A stretch of 64,000 bases of DNA, taken from the NCBI GenBank assembly GCA_001632425.1, contig KV425567.1:434001-498000 (forward strand), in the 5' to 3' direction. Positions within the stretch are counted from its first letter, which is position 1. Each line of letters starts with the position of its first letter. This stretch comes from Neolentinus lepideus HHB14362 ss-1 (lineage: Eukaryota; Basidiomycota; Agaricomycetes; Gloeophyllales; Gloeophyllaceae). A program made the translations under genes and the position numbers. Under the pieces are notes generated by a model that did no database searches, was not told the DNA's origin, and saw nothing but the letters and a program-made list of their open reading frames with translations. Below, piece by piece: positions 11,951 to 23,963 of the stretch.

Positions 11951-14900
11951 ATGGACATTTGGCTCTCCGATGACAGACCCGCGCGAGGTCGCACCAGCCA
12001 TGGCATACGTAAAGGAAAGAACAAGAAGGAAGAGAGCCCGTGGAACTATCCCCTTATTGAGGATGGCTCGCTAACGGCAGTTAGCTTGACTGAAGAGAGG
12101 GGCAAACTTCAATGGACGTTCCCCTCGAGGGATAGTGGTGTGTCTGGTTTTTGAACGCATCTCTCCCTGCTTAACTTTCTGGCCAGGGCGGAGAATTCAT
12201 ATAAGAGGGAATACATGTGAAATATTCCCTTCAACCTGTTCACTAGCAGCTCCGATTCCCAACACCTCTATCCAGCACGGTGCAGAACAAGGGGTACGTC
12301 CTTCTAGTCTTCTCGTCTGCTGCAGGGAAACTCATCTACAGCAGGCTAATTTCATCAGAACCTACTTCCCCGACGTTGACATCCCCGGAGAATTGCTAAG
12401 AGAAGAGATAGCAGCTGACATGCAAGCTTCACGCAAACTGCGGCAATTCGATCCGTACATGGGTGACACACTCGAAGTAGTAGACTGCTACGACGGACCG
12501 CGTAGGCATGGTCTGGCACTAGTGTTCCCAATGGGCGAGTCAAAACGCGATCTGAGTAAGCTGCCGTGGCCTGGCAGTCACTCACGACGTACTTATTTCT
12601 CTATGCAGATCTGTCTCCTTTTTCATATGACCAAATGTCTGGTGCCGTATTCAAACCATCTGCCGATCCTATCAAGACGTTTGAGACACCAATAATGCAA
12701 ATAGCCAGCTCGTCGGCAGATTCTGCTACTGCACGAAGTCCGTATCACCTCGCTCGATTCGGTACTGAGGCTGATCCCCGGCACTTTCTCAGAATCCCTG
12801 ATTGCTGTGCGCACTTTCAGTTCTACTACACTCCTCGAAGTGAATTGCAAGATCTCAGGGGTGTATAACCAGACGGTTTCCAATTTGAATACGGTAACTC
12901 TTGGGGTGGTCCGCCATTCTGAGTTTGGGAGTAGGCAGATCGTCGACGTAAAAATCTGTCCAACATCAGACGCTCAGCTATTTTTTGCCGATGATGAAGG
13001 CACAGCATATACCTGCCGCATAGCAGGTGGGAAGAATACAATGTGGGCATATCGCAATCCATGCTGGGAACCGTTGTTCTGACACCTGCGAAGTAATGTT
13101 CTACACTCAGGAGTAGGCGATGAAGCCATCGTATCTCAAGACCCTTTTCAGAGGATCACCTTAGCCAAGGATGCCGGATGGTTGTTGTTGTCGTCTAGCA
13201 GAGCGATTAATAAACTGGACTCTCGAGTAGGCTCCAAGTCCTTTTGCCTTTTACCTATTAGATTCGCTAACGCTATTGGCAGTCACCTTCTGCTCCGTCC
13301 TTCATCTTTTCCACTGAAGACTCTGGGTCCTTTGTAACCCATGTAGAAGCGCCCAGGCTAGATCATTTGTTCTGCGTGACCACTACGGAACATATCTTAT
13401 GGATTGACGAGCGCTTCGCGCACAAACCTGTTTTGGGTCACAAACACAAACGTGAATTCGATCGAACGTTGTTTACAGTGACGACAAGCACGTTATCGAG
13501 TGTGTATATACCTCGCTTGACGTACAAACTGTGGTCTAACGGTACTTTAGGTCCTCTGGCTCTTCTCGCGTCGAAGAGGAATGATCTGATCACCGTTTAT
13601 GACGTTTCTCGGGACAGCGAAGATGGCCTGGTGTATTCACATGCACAGCCTCACTCCCTAGTTGCCAGACCGTCGAGTGCGCCTTATACTGGTTCCAGGT
13701 TGCTTGCTCATCCGCTGCAGAAGTATATGCAGGACATCAGTCTTGTGAGGTTATCTCATAGAGGTGCTCTGTATTGCACCGACCTCCGATTTTCAATGGA
13801 TGTTGCTACGGAGGACAACGCAGAAGAGACGACGAGCACCAAGTATGAATGGTCCGAAGCAGTTCGTTCTCTTGAGGACGAAGGGCGTCTGCGTCCGGAT
13901 GTAGGTCCTTTGGGAGGACGCGAGTTCACCCAGGTAGATTTGTGGCCTGCCTACGAAAGTGAGTTGTATCCGATCTGGTACAAAAAATGGCAGATGTAAC
14001 ATGCATTTCAGGGTTGATGATTACCGGGAGACGACAGGACGAGGAACAGGATCCGGAAGCTGTATATGAACTGTTGGAGAAAATGCCAACGTTCAAGCAG
14101 AATCTCGATGTGCCCGTGGACAATGTGTTGACAACGTGAGTCCGTCTTCTTGTTGCTAATCACCTTGACTGACTGCGAATATCTGTATAGGTTTGACATA
14201 GCATTTCTCTCGGGCGATGAGCCGTTGCAGACCTCTAGATCTGATTTCGTCACGCAGAGTGCGCTTAATTCGACTCGAGGATATCGGGCTTTGATGCAGG
14301 GACGGATACCTAAGAAACAACTGATAGATCGGATGCCGTGGCATACGAACATCGCTCCCGTCCTACATCATTTCGACCCCGAAACAGCAGGAGATAAGCC
14401 TGAAGAGGTGCTCGAGCGCCTCCACCAGCACGACTTGGAATTAATCCCTGACCGACCAGGTCCATCTTATCGTCTGGAGGCAGAAGCACGCGAACAGCTT
14501 ACACTCGACTTGGCGTTATCATCAGACATCTTCTCTGTTAATCCGTTCCAAAAGCCGCGTGTGGAGGATGACGCCCTCGAGGATATGTCTCGTGCTACGG
14601 AATCCATGTCCATCTCCGTGTCCGAGCCTCCACCCGTCCGGTTCGGCTATCTGAGGCCGGTAATGAAAAGCAAGATGGCCTACTACTCTAGAGAAGAGCA
14701 GCCGAAGGGACCTGCTATCCAGGGAGTCGAGCTGCCCATAGGTGCTCGCCTTCTACTGCAGGAGTGGGAGGTGGGAGAAGACCCGAATGACTACTTGTAT
14801 CGGGATCCATACGATGCGGGAGCGGTACATGTGAAGGCTGCCACTCGACCGAAAGCGCCAGCCAGCGTCCGTGAAGTCCTTTTTCGTTCGCGGCCAGACG

Positions 14901-15163
14901 CTCAAAGGCCTCCGTTGATCGTGCCGGCTCGGACGCTTGCACCATCCATACCAACTGTCCAGACGATAGCAAAGCGACCCGTAACTCAATCCCAGGACGT
15001 CGCAATGCCGGATCTCGCAGCCGAAACCTCACAACCTATGGTGGCGGCCTCACAGTCCCAGGACATATTCATGACGAATACGCAGATTCTACCAGGGCCT
15101 TTTGGCGGTCGTCTGCCTGTGGGTAAAAAGAAGACTGCAAAGAAACGAATGGGAGGATTCTGA
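11951..15163 (+). CDS. RRN6: Rrn6-like RNA polymerase I core-factor subunit (TAF1C type)
   Basis: Probable subunit of the Pol I initiation factor (yeast core factor, human SL1) that brings Pol I to rDNA promoters. The N-terminal part (YPLIEDGSLTAVSL, LQWTF) leads into beta-rich segments that look like a WD-type propeller. Examples are VRHSEFGSRQIVDVKI, FFADDEGTAYTCRI and VTTTEHILWIDERF. The helical second half includes RALMQGRIPKKQLIDRMPW. The C-terminus has an SQ-rich linker and ends GPFGGRLPVGKKKTAKKRMGGF in part, the Rrn6/TAF1C type of basic GGF tail. The start is uncertain: ATG 11951 keeps the first frame open to an intron near 12135, but ATG 11946 in another frame is also possible. About ten introns are inferred. 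Identity rests on the tail and overall order, not on catalytic residues. Confidence 0.72.
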
Positions 15164-15547
15164 TTAATGACATTTGTACAATGATTGCCGAGATTGCCTT
15201 CGAGCAGTGGATACGCAGCTGATGTATTCTAGTCAGTTCAATAGACAGGCGTCGGATAGCCTATAGAGCGTCTGTAACCGAAATAGCCGAAGCGTTCATT
15301 GCCTAAAGTGGAAGTGGGAGATCGGGAAAGTATCGGTGCTTCGAATGACGGTATTTGCTTCGGATAGGTGTTAGTACTGCTGTGGTACTGGATCTCAGTT
15401 CATTTGACTGGCTCTGTAACATACGTCCCGTCCATTCTGTTACCAAACGTTGACCGGCCGTGCAAACGCACGAAACCTGCACTCGGCCGGCCCAGCGAAC
15501 GTGCTCTATGGATGGAGAAAGGCATGTACTGTCTAGACAAGTCTTAC

Positions 15548-16994
15548 ATGCCTCTCTCTGACGGCGAAGCAGCCAACACAAGCCTGTGTCTGGCACTCTA
15601 GCAGTCAACGAGGCGATCCGACGTATGAGATGATAATATTTGTAGGTCTACCGTGTATTGACATTCAGGCAGGAAACAAGACAGCGGTATGTGCGCTCAC
15701 AGCCAGCTGCATTTCGACCTTTGTCGGATACCCGGTGTGTACAAGGCTCTACAAAATCTGGATGCAGTTACTGTTATTGACCGACAGTAGCTGGACTCCC
15801 TAAAATCAAGGCTGCAAACACAGAGGAAGCCCATTTCAGTGCCGAAGCTTGCTGCTCAAGTGTATCGGGAGGAAGGGCTGGTTGGATTTTACCGTGGTTT
15901 CTGGATACCTCTGATGACCATATCCTTTGTCCGTGCGTTCCGATTCTTGTTGTATTGCTGGCCTGTTGGTGCTGAAGTCTAGCTAGGTGCTGCATCCATG
16001 ACTATTTACGGCAACACTAAGATAACCCTGCATAACAATGGCATGCTCGCCCGCAACAATCTGATTGACGTTGCTGCAAGCGGTGGTCTGGGTGGCGCTC
16101 TAGCAGGATCTGTTATCTCTTTTGCGAGTGCCCGTACGTCAGTTCTGTTATTGTAACCCGCAGAAGCTAGAATATTCTTCGACTAGCTTTCGAGCTTGTT
16201 AAGGTTAGTCCGTTTCAAGTTGTGATCCAAGGCGTATTTTGAGAGGCAGTCAGATTCGAAGACAACTGGAATATGGCATAGCGGCGTCGAAGGGGAAACA
16301 CATAACAAAGCCACCAAGCACGCTCGAATCTGTCAAAGAAATCATCCGGACGAATGGTAGGTTCGGTTTATGGACGGGCATCCGTATGCACTTCGGTAAG
16401 GATATTTCGAGCTATCCATATGTCTCCAAATCTTACCTTGTACCCGAGTCCGTGACACAACGGGCACAGGTCTCTATTTTTTGGAGTACGACGGCATGCG
16501 ACACTTGATGGGGAGGCGGCAGAGCGGTGAACAAGGGCCACCGCCTCCGTGGTTCCCCCTCCCCCAAGGTATCATACCCTTCTTCTGTGGATCAATAAGT
16601 GGCGTCACGTCTTGGGCGCTCATCTATCCATTGGACGTGTAGGTGATCTACAAATTTCCCGAAGCGCTGGGAGAGCTAACGCAGCAGGATATAGTGTTAA
16701 AACAAAAATACAAGAACGATCGTTAACTGGCTTGCCTCCTCGCAGCCTCCGGGTGACGTTCCAGCGTCTAATAAGAGGTGAATTCCATCAAGAGCCCTAA
16801 TATATATCCCTTTGTCCCGAAGCTGACAAAGTCATAACCCAGGCCCGAACCCTGACGCACCACAACCCATTCATGTCGGGGTCGCGAGAATATATCGCGG
16901 CCTCGGCGTCAGCGCGACGCGGAGCATCACTACGCACGGCTTGCTCTGGACCTTCTTCGATATTGTTGCGGGTTATATCGACAAGCTTCCATAA
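15548..16994 (+). CDS. Mitochondrial carrier family protein
   Basis: Six-helix solute carrier of the mitochondrial inner membrane with three repeats. The three signature motifs are visible: PLDSLKSRLQ (repeat 1, split by the intron before 15790), PFELVKIRRQ (repeat 2, split by an intron near 16205-16240) and PLDVVKTKIQ (repeat 3, near 16635-16710). Other matches are GLVGFYRGFWIPL, FGLWTGIRMHFG and the C-terminal GLGVSATRSITTHGLLWTFFD. The stop is at 16994. The first coding exon is tentative: ATG 15548 followed by an intron to about 15640 leads in frame into AGNKTAVCALTASCISTFVGYP. The transported substrate cannot be told from the sequence. Codons are interrupted by at least six short introns. 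Confidence 0.85.
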
Positions 16995-17303
16995 TATAGA
17001 GATTCAAACATCATGCAAGGCAAATATCATATCATCACCACGGTCATGATCTTCAATGCTGTACTACGGAGCGCATGTTCATACGTACAATAGTTTTCTG
17101 TTATTTGCTGCTGCGCAATAATATCTAGACCAACACGTTAGTGCACCTGCACAATGCTACGTGGAGCAATTCAGAAGAGCATATGTTCCTGGACATGAAG
17201 TACTTACTGAACGTTTCAATCATGACCTGCACATAAGGTGGTTATATGATCGAAATAACCCAGCTGTGTAGATTGAACTAGAGTACATTTAATAAATTTC
17301 CAA

Positions 17304-19340
17304 CTACCGAGCTTGCACATAATCATCAATCTTGAGCAATAAGCATACAGTCTCCGTCGACAACTCGATGGCACTAGTTGAGACCAGCAGGGGCTGGACG
17401 ACATCTTCCTCCAGGATGTTAGATATTAATCCCTGCGCCAAAGGTAAGTCAGAATTTATCACCAGAAAGGCAACCGCAGTACGCACCTTCCGGACGTTAA
17501 TACCAGCATTTCGCTCACCCAACGCATGTCGATTCCGGAGCTCGGTAACAATCGCAATGGGGTTCAGACCAGCGTTCTCGGCGAGCGTGGTGGGGATGAC
17601 TTCGAGGGCATCAGCATACGCCTGGAAACAGTACGCCTCCATCCCTTTCAGGGACTGCGCGTACTGCGACAGCCTACGTGAGACATGAATCTCAGGTGCG
17701 CCACCTCCGCTGATTAATGCCCTACAGAGAAAAGCGCATACATTAGCATGAATATCAAAGTGATCGTTATCGGGGACCGTACCTCTTTTTCACCAAACAC
17801 CGGACGACACAAAGCGCGTCGTGCAGACTCCGCTCGGACTCTTCCAGCACGAGGGAGTTGCTACCCATTGCAAGGATGCTCACCGTCCGTCCCTTATGTT
17901 TCACCCCTGTAATCTTCACCACCTTTGCGCCATCATCGCTTGCCTCCTCTACCAAATCTGCGTAGCCCAACTTATCCTCTGTGAACGCCTCGATGTCCGC
18001 GACGGGTTTGCACCCCAGACTCTTCGAGAGAAACTCAATCTCGTCGCGCTCAACGTCCTTGACGACGAGGATGTTGAGCTTCTTAAGGAAATTGAGAGAG
18101 ATATCATCGACAGCATCACGCAGGATGGATTTTTGGATGAGAAGGACGTTGCAGTTGGCCTTTTTGATCTTTTTGCAGATGTTAAGGAGGTATTGCCGGC
18201 CTTCTTTGAGAACTTTGTCCATTTGACGGTAGTCGTTGATTACGACAGTGTTGTCCATCTGATACAGAGTTAGTATGCGGCGACGAGGGAATGAAGAAGG
18301 GACTTACGTCGGGCTTTGGTGCACTCAGTTGGAACTGAACAAGACCGATTTTTGCCTTCTCCATCCTCGTCGGACCACCAGCTGCGACAACGACATTTTG
18401 GTTCAGCACCACACCCTCCACGAGTTGAGTATCTTCGATCGTCCCTCCAACCTTTTTGACTATTCTGATATCGCGGAGGTCCACGGTCGATGATGTAGGC
18501 GTGACAAGTTTTGTGACAGCTGATACGGCAATAGGTGCTAGTGTTGAGGAATATTGAGAGACGATCTGCAAAAGATGGGATGGTGAAATTACTATTCGTA
18601 TGCGAAGGCAGTGAAACGAACCTTGGAGTTAAGTGAAGTAGTAGCAGCTCGCAATAAGCTTGCCTTGTCGTTCAAATCGATCGGAGTCGATATTTCTGTA
18701 AGGTATTCCACTGCCTTCGCAGATGCCTTCAAGAATGAATCGGCAACGATGGTGGGGTGAATTCCTTTCTGCAGCATCTTCTCTGCGGCACCTAACAGAG
18801 AGCCCGCAAGAACCACAACCGACGTCGTTCCGTCTCCGGCCTCAACGTCTTGAGCAGCAGATAGGTCCACTAACTGTGCACTTTTCAGTGTAGCACGGTA
18901 CATCCGTGAACTGAAAAGCATACCATCTTAGCAGCAGGATGCAATGCCTGTATACTCCGAAGAATCGTGGCTCCATCATTGGTAATAATGACTTCCCCCT
19001 TCGCCGTTTGGATCTATTTCTAAAGTTGAGGTGGTTTGGAGCTTTCTAAAAGAGAAGGACATGTACCATCTTGTCCATTCCCCTGGGACCCAATGATGTC
19101 CGGACAGCGTCGCTAATGGCTGGTGCGCAATAAGAGCATTATTCCTTTGTCAAACACTGACTTGCATACCCTTCGCAGCGATCATATTGGATAATCTGAC
19201 CTCCATCGGTTTGTTCTGCAAATTGGGCGCGTCAGTAATATCATTATGGTATGTAGTCCGTGCGAACCGACCTTGTCATTGAAGGCCTTCATACCAGATG
19301 GCCCAGGAGTGGTCGGTGCTGCGTGTGCCATCGACGCCAT
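17304..19340 (-). CDS. CCT4: Chaperonin-containing T-complex subunit delta (CCT4)
   Basis: Subunit of the cytosolic TRiC/CCT ring that folds actin, tubulin and other proteins with ATP. Segments in order are [19 protein letters not shown] (ATP site), [18 protein letters not shown] (GDGTT catalytic motif), [11 protein letters not shown] and [13 protein letters not shown]. Then come [15 protein letters not shown] and [21 protein letters not shown], which are typical of the delta subunit. C-terminal segments are [36 protein letters not shown] and DDYVQAR. Start ATG 19340, giving [13 protein letters not shown] with a delta-like N-terminus. Roughly ten short introns are present. It is divergent from UFD1, with 210 bp between the starts. 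Confidence 0.95.
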
Positions 19341-19446
19341 GATACGCTGTAGTGGAAGGGACTTGAATCGTTCTGCACACCTACAATTCCTGGTACTAAA
19401 GTTAGCACGCGTTTCATCCGGTCATTGCCGGATTACCTTGCTCAGT

Positions 19447-19452
19447 CACGTG
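19447..19452. promoter_or_regulatory. CACGTG E-box in CCT4 / UFD1 divergent promoter
   Basis: TCACGTG lies almost at the centre of the 210-bp interval between the CCT4 and UFD1 starts, so it could serve both genes. The role is inferred from motif and position. Confidence 0.45.
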
Positions 19453-19550
19453 TCGCATTGCGTACTCAGATTCGGACGCGCGGTAATACGGTAATAGATG
19501 TATATGAGCTTGCGCGTTCACCTTTCTCCACACGCAGTACCGACCGCAAC

Positions 19551-21278
19551 ATGGATTTTGTAAGGATACAGTCCTCAATATTGTATTGCACTCATACTAA
19601 CCGCGAGATATCATATAGGATCAATTTGGAGCTGGTCCTGGAGGACTCTTCGCTCAGATAGCTCAGTACGTCCATCCATGCGAGCAATCGTGAAACACAA
19701 GCTGACAAGACGTGTTACTTTCGTCTCTAGAGGATTTGGAGGTGGTATGATACCTCGAATGGGCCGACCACCGGCCCGATCGTTCGACGAGTACTTGAAG
19801 GCGTACAGTGTAGCCATGCTTCCAGGCCGCCAAAGAGAGAATGTCAGCTATGGTGGCAAAAGTGAGCGTGTTGCGTCTCTCCACTGATCGGAACGAATTT
19901 AATACCGTCTGCCAGTCATCATGCCCCCTTCCTCTCTGGCTACTTTAACTCAGTTGGATCTCGAATCTCCATGGATGTTCCAGCTTCGCAATCCCGCCAA
20001 CCCTGCCGCCTCAACACATGCAGGTGTCCTCGAATTTATTGCTGAAGAGGGATGTGTACATCTACCCTACTGGATGATGAAGACTCTCCGACTGAACGAG
20101 GGAGACCCGATACGCCTAACAGGTGCTGAGTTACCGAAGGGGAAGTTCGTCAAGATTCAAGCGCAGACCGTGCATTTCTTGGAAGTGTCTGATCCGAAGG
20201 CAGTGTGCGTAGTGCTATATTCTCTATGTACAATCCGAATTCATCGAGACGTACAGGCTGGAAAAGTCCTTGCGCAATTTCACCTGTCTCACACAAGGGG
20301 ACATCATCGAAATTCAGTACAACTCCATTGTCTTCGGCTTCCTGATCATGGAAACTCGTCCAGGGAACAGTGGCATAAGCGTCCTCGATACCGATCTCGA
20401 AGTCGACTTCGCCACACCGGTGGGATACAAAGAACCGGAGAGACCTAAAGCGGCCCCTCCCCCAACAATGGCAAGCAAGCTCAAGATCGATCTAAACTCC
20501 TCGTCCCCAGGCTCGTCACGTCCGGCAAGTTCCCTTGGCGGTGCATTTGCGGAGACGAGTACGGGACAGTCGTCATTGACGAAGGGTGGTGAGGACTGGG
20601 AGAGCTTCAAGGGGCGGGGTGAGACGCTAGGTGGGCGGAAGACGAAGGGTAAGGGTATAAGCCATAGGAAGGTGGAAGAGGTAGCGGAGGGGAGCAAGAT
20701 TATTCGAACTGGGTTAGTCGTGGTCACATCGTACATTGCCTATTTCTCACATTGGAAACCACTGTAGTCAACACCGCATCGTATCAGCCGACCTGCTAGA
20801 GTCGGGCGCGACAGCACCAGCTCCTTTGAACCTCCCCTTTGGCAAGCTATTCTTCGGCTACAATATCCCGCCATACCAACGACCGTCAGAGTCCTCCAAC
20901 ACGAACAGCGAGGTACGGTAACTCTGGTTCTCCTTCCACTCTACACCATACTGATCCGTCACACAGTCCTCTTCCGCATTCAGCGGCAGCAGCAGTGGCA
21001 ATACTCTAAACGGCCGGTCCTCCCAGTCACAGGGATCGCCCAGTAAAGGCAAAGGCAAGGAGACAGACTCTTCAAGCTCACAAGCTACCCTTAAGAAAGA
21101 CTGGGGCAAAGGTCAGACACTAGCCGCCTCAACGCCTGCTACCTTCGGTGCTGGGGGTGCCCGTGTACCGAGACCGTCGCAGAGGAATTCAAATAGCAGG
21201 CAGAAGCAAAAGGAGCGCAGTCCGACGCCGGACTTTGGGGTTGACGATGACGATGCAATTGTGATAGATAGTGATTAG
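19551..21278 (+). CDS. UFD1: Ubiquitin fusion degradation protein 1 (Cdc48 cofactor)
   Basis: Ufd1 pairs with Npl4 to recruit polyubiquitylated substrates to the Cdc48/p97 ATPase in ERAD and chromatin extraction. A tiny first exon encodes MDF. It joins DQFGAGPGGLFAQIAQ, then FDEYLKAYSVAMLPGR and the N domain with GGKIIMPPSSLATLTQLDL. Further on are GVLEFIAEEGCVHLPYWMM, LEKSLRNFTCLTQGD and GFLIMETRPG. The C-terminal half is low-complexity, with a region KLFFGYNIPPYQRP that resembles the Cdc48/Npl4-binding segment. The last residues are DDDDAIVIDSD, an acidic-hydrophobic sequence like the SUMO-interacting tail known in yeast Ufd1. Start ATG 19551, stop 21278. It converges with NMT, with 187 bp between stops. 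Confidence 0.95.
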
Positions 21279-21465
21279 CTGATCGGTGATGTAGTCGCTT
21301 GTTCGCAATGCAGAGACACATGTGTCGGTCCAGTGATGGATTTTGTTGAGGCCGTGTAGGTTAGATGTAATGTAGTCATGTAGATATAAGCACTGTACGA
21401 TGTACACAATACACTTTGCTTCAAGTTCCTTCTTGTTCCTTCATGTGTATATATGCAGGTCTAAC

Positions 21466-23489
21466 TCAAAGCATAACGACGCCTACTCCCCTCCCAGCTT
21501 CCCGATCACCTATTGCTTTCATACCTGCCAGGGGAGGTGCCCTCCAATTGTAGAGATAAAAGTTGAGCATACCGTCTCCAGCACCGAACTGTCGACCATT
21601 ATCAGCACCAAAACAAAGTGGAACATATGACAACAGCGTACCTTTAGATCATTCAAGAACGGCACGTTGTCCATCAAGGTCAACGCGTTGAAGACGTCGA
21701 AGCTCGCCTCGTTCGCAACGACCAACGCATCACTTATGAGATCTGTCAGCCGCTTCTTGAGATTATTGTCCGGTTCCTCTTCACTCTCGCCAGAGAAGGC
21801 AGTCTCGGACGCGTAGTAAAAGAGGTAGGCGGCCTCGAGGAGGCTGTGTTTAGGATTGTTGATGATCGTCGACGGGAGGGAGTAGAAGGTAAAAAAGTCT
21901 GTAATTTTGTGCGAGGAAGGATCCTGTGGGGCTATTTGTCAATGAAAGTCTTAGATGAGCGTGGAATAAGGGCACGAACCTCAACGACATAACTCCAGAC
22001 AACTTGTCCATCCCTGCGACCCTTAACCATGTCGCCCTTGCCCAGGCCGCTCAAGAAATGGTGCCTGATCTCCTCTAACGACATCAAAGGAATCATGTCA
22101 AAGCGTTTCATATATCTCTCGTATAGATTAGCGACTTGGGCAAGGTCGCCTTCGGTCATCTCGCGGATGGGGAGGTGTGGGGATGAAGGTACTTTTTGCA
22201 ACCGGATCATACGAGCCAGGGTCTGGTTGCGTGGCACGTAGGTGAATTTCGTGTCGACCAGCTTGGGGACATTCAAGGAGCGGTGGTAGTATCTGCATTG
22301 CTAATCAGCGGATAGCAAAGAGCTGAATATAGAGTATTTACCGGCATACGGTTATTGGAGTGGGTAGGAGGACCCCAGCGGTGTATATGGCTTGGAAGAT
22401 GCCCTTCAGATGGCACTGCCGTGTTACCTCCTTGATCAACACGGGTGCAAGCCGCTTCGAACGGAGTTTCTTATGCACACAGAGATAGTTGATTTCGCTG
22501 CACTTGACCACACTACGAGTTTCATCGTCAAGATATATACTTATACGAGAAGATGGCAACATACTGATCCCGGATCTTCAGTGTAATGGGCACACCTGAT
22601 ATGAAGCCGACTAATTTCTTGTTGGAGGTAACTCTGACGCCAACGTGCCATTCCTTGTGGTAACCAGGTGGCTGTAGAGCCCTAAATCTCACCTGCAGTT
22701 AGGTTCGCATTCGCAACAACTAGGAATGTACCCATACCATTGCAAGAATTCTGCCGTGTATTGGAAACGGAATGTAGCATCATGGTCCTCCACATAATTC
22801 AGCGAAAGAAGCTCGTAGACTTCTTTGAGCTAGAGCAATACTTCAGCCAAGACATGCGAAACTCAAATAACCGCCTACAAACCTGGTTGGAATCACTGAG
22901 GTCGACGATCGACCACTGGAAGTCTTTCGGCAGGGGGTAAGGATCTTGACGGACCTCCTCTCTCAGTTTCGAAGATTCTATGGGCCCATCGTCTGTAGGG
23001 ATCTCATCGCCCAGTTGTGGGACTGGCTGTGTTCCCCAGAACTGCGAATCGGACGTTAGTATCCACTTGCATAAGTCTGCAGAACGTCGGGACCTTGTGG
23101 TCTCCTGCATCCTTCTTGCCCTTGCCGCCAATCCCAGTCTTCCCCTTCGCATAATCCATGATCTTCAACTGGTCCAGGGCCATCCTGACCGTCTGCTCGT
23201 CTACGCCCTCCACATCTCCGTGCTCTTGCTTGACCCTCCCCAGCACCTCATCTACAACACCCTGAGGTACTTGCTTCTGCCCTTTAATTACATTGAGGGC
23301 TTTGGCAATCTTGGCCCTCTTCTTTTTCTTCTTCTGTGAGGTCCCTGCGGACGAAGATGCTTGAGGAGTAGATGTGTCTACCTCCTCTTCTCCTTCAGAA
23401 GAGCCTGACGCTTCCTCCAAGTGTTCTTCAACAGTCGTATCAATGATTTCCTCTGCTTTGTCCTTCTGGCTCGTTGATTGAGACGACAT
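21466..23489 (-). CDS. NMT1: Glycylpeptide N-tetradecanoyltransferase (N-myristoyltransferase)
   Basis: Transfers myristate from myristoyl-CoA to the N-terminal glycine of target proteins. The N-terminal 90 residues are acidic and lysine-rich ([15 protein letters not shown]), matching the ribosome-associated extension of eukaryotic NMTs. Next are [37 protein letters not shown], the acyl-CoA site [23 protein letters not shown], and [20 protein letters not shown]. The C-terminal half has [12 protein letters not shown] and [12 protein letters not shown]. The C-terminus is GVGVVML; family members end with the catalytic carboxylate in a similar leucine-rich tail. Start ATG 23489, stop 21466. About eight short introns. 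Confidence 0.95.
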
Positions 23490-23963
23490 GCTGGTTCGTG
23501 ATAGAGCAAAAAAAGCGATTATAACACTAGCGAGACAATTATTATAAAGGCATGAGCGCGTCTCATTCGAGCGTGAACCAGCTCAGTCGGCAAACTTTAG
23601 TAGGTAGCAAGTACTGTCAATCCTTGTACCGGCGTACATGTATACTTGTGTTATACTTGTGTATATGCAGTTATGATATTCTAGACTACATTTAATGGAA
23701 AATAAACATCGGTGCTTGGTATGCTGAGGACAGGTCGGTTCCTCTGAACCAACCTTTGCGCGTGCATTTTCGTGCAATACCGTGACCCGCAGAGTACAGG
23801 CGGTCTTGACATAAGTACCTCATATGTAGGAATAATCGCGCGTAGTCAGACGCAACGGACAGCAAGCCAATCTGAACAGATGCAAAGCAAGATCGAGACT
23901 CAAGCAACAATGGTAGGGTATGTTCTACGGCCACTCACAGTATGAGGGAGTCAACCTGCCGTA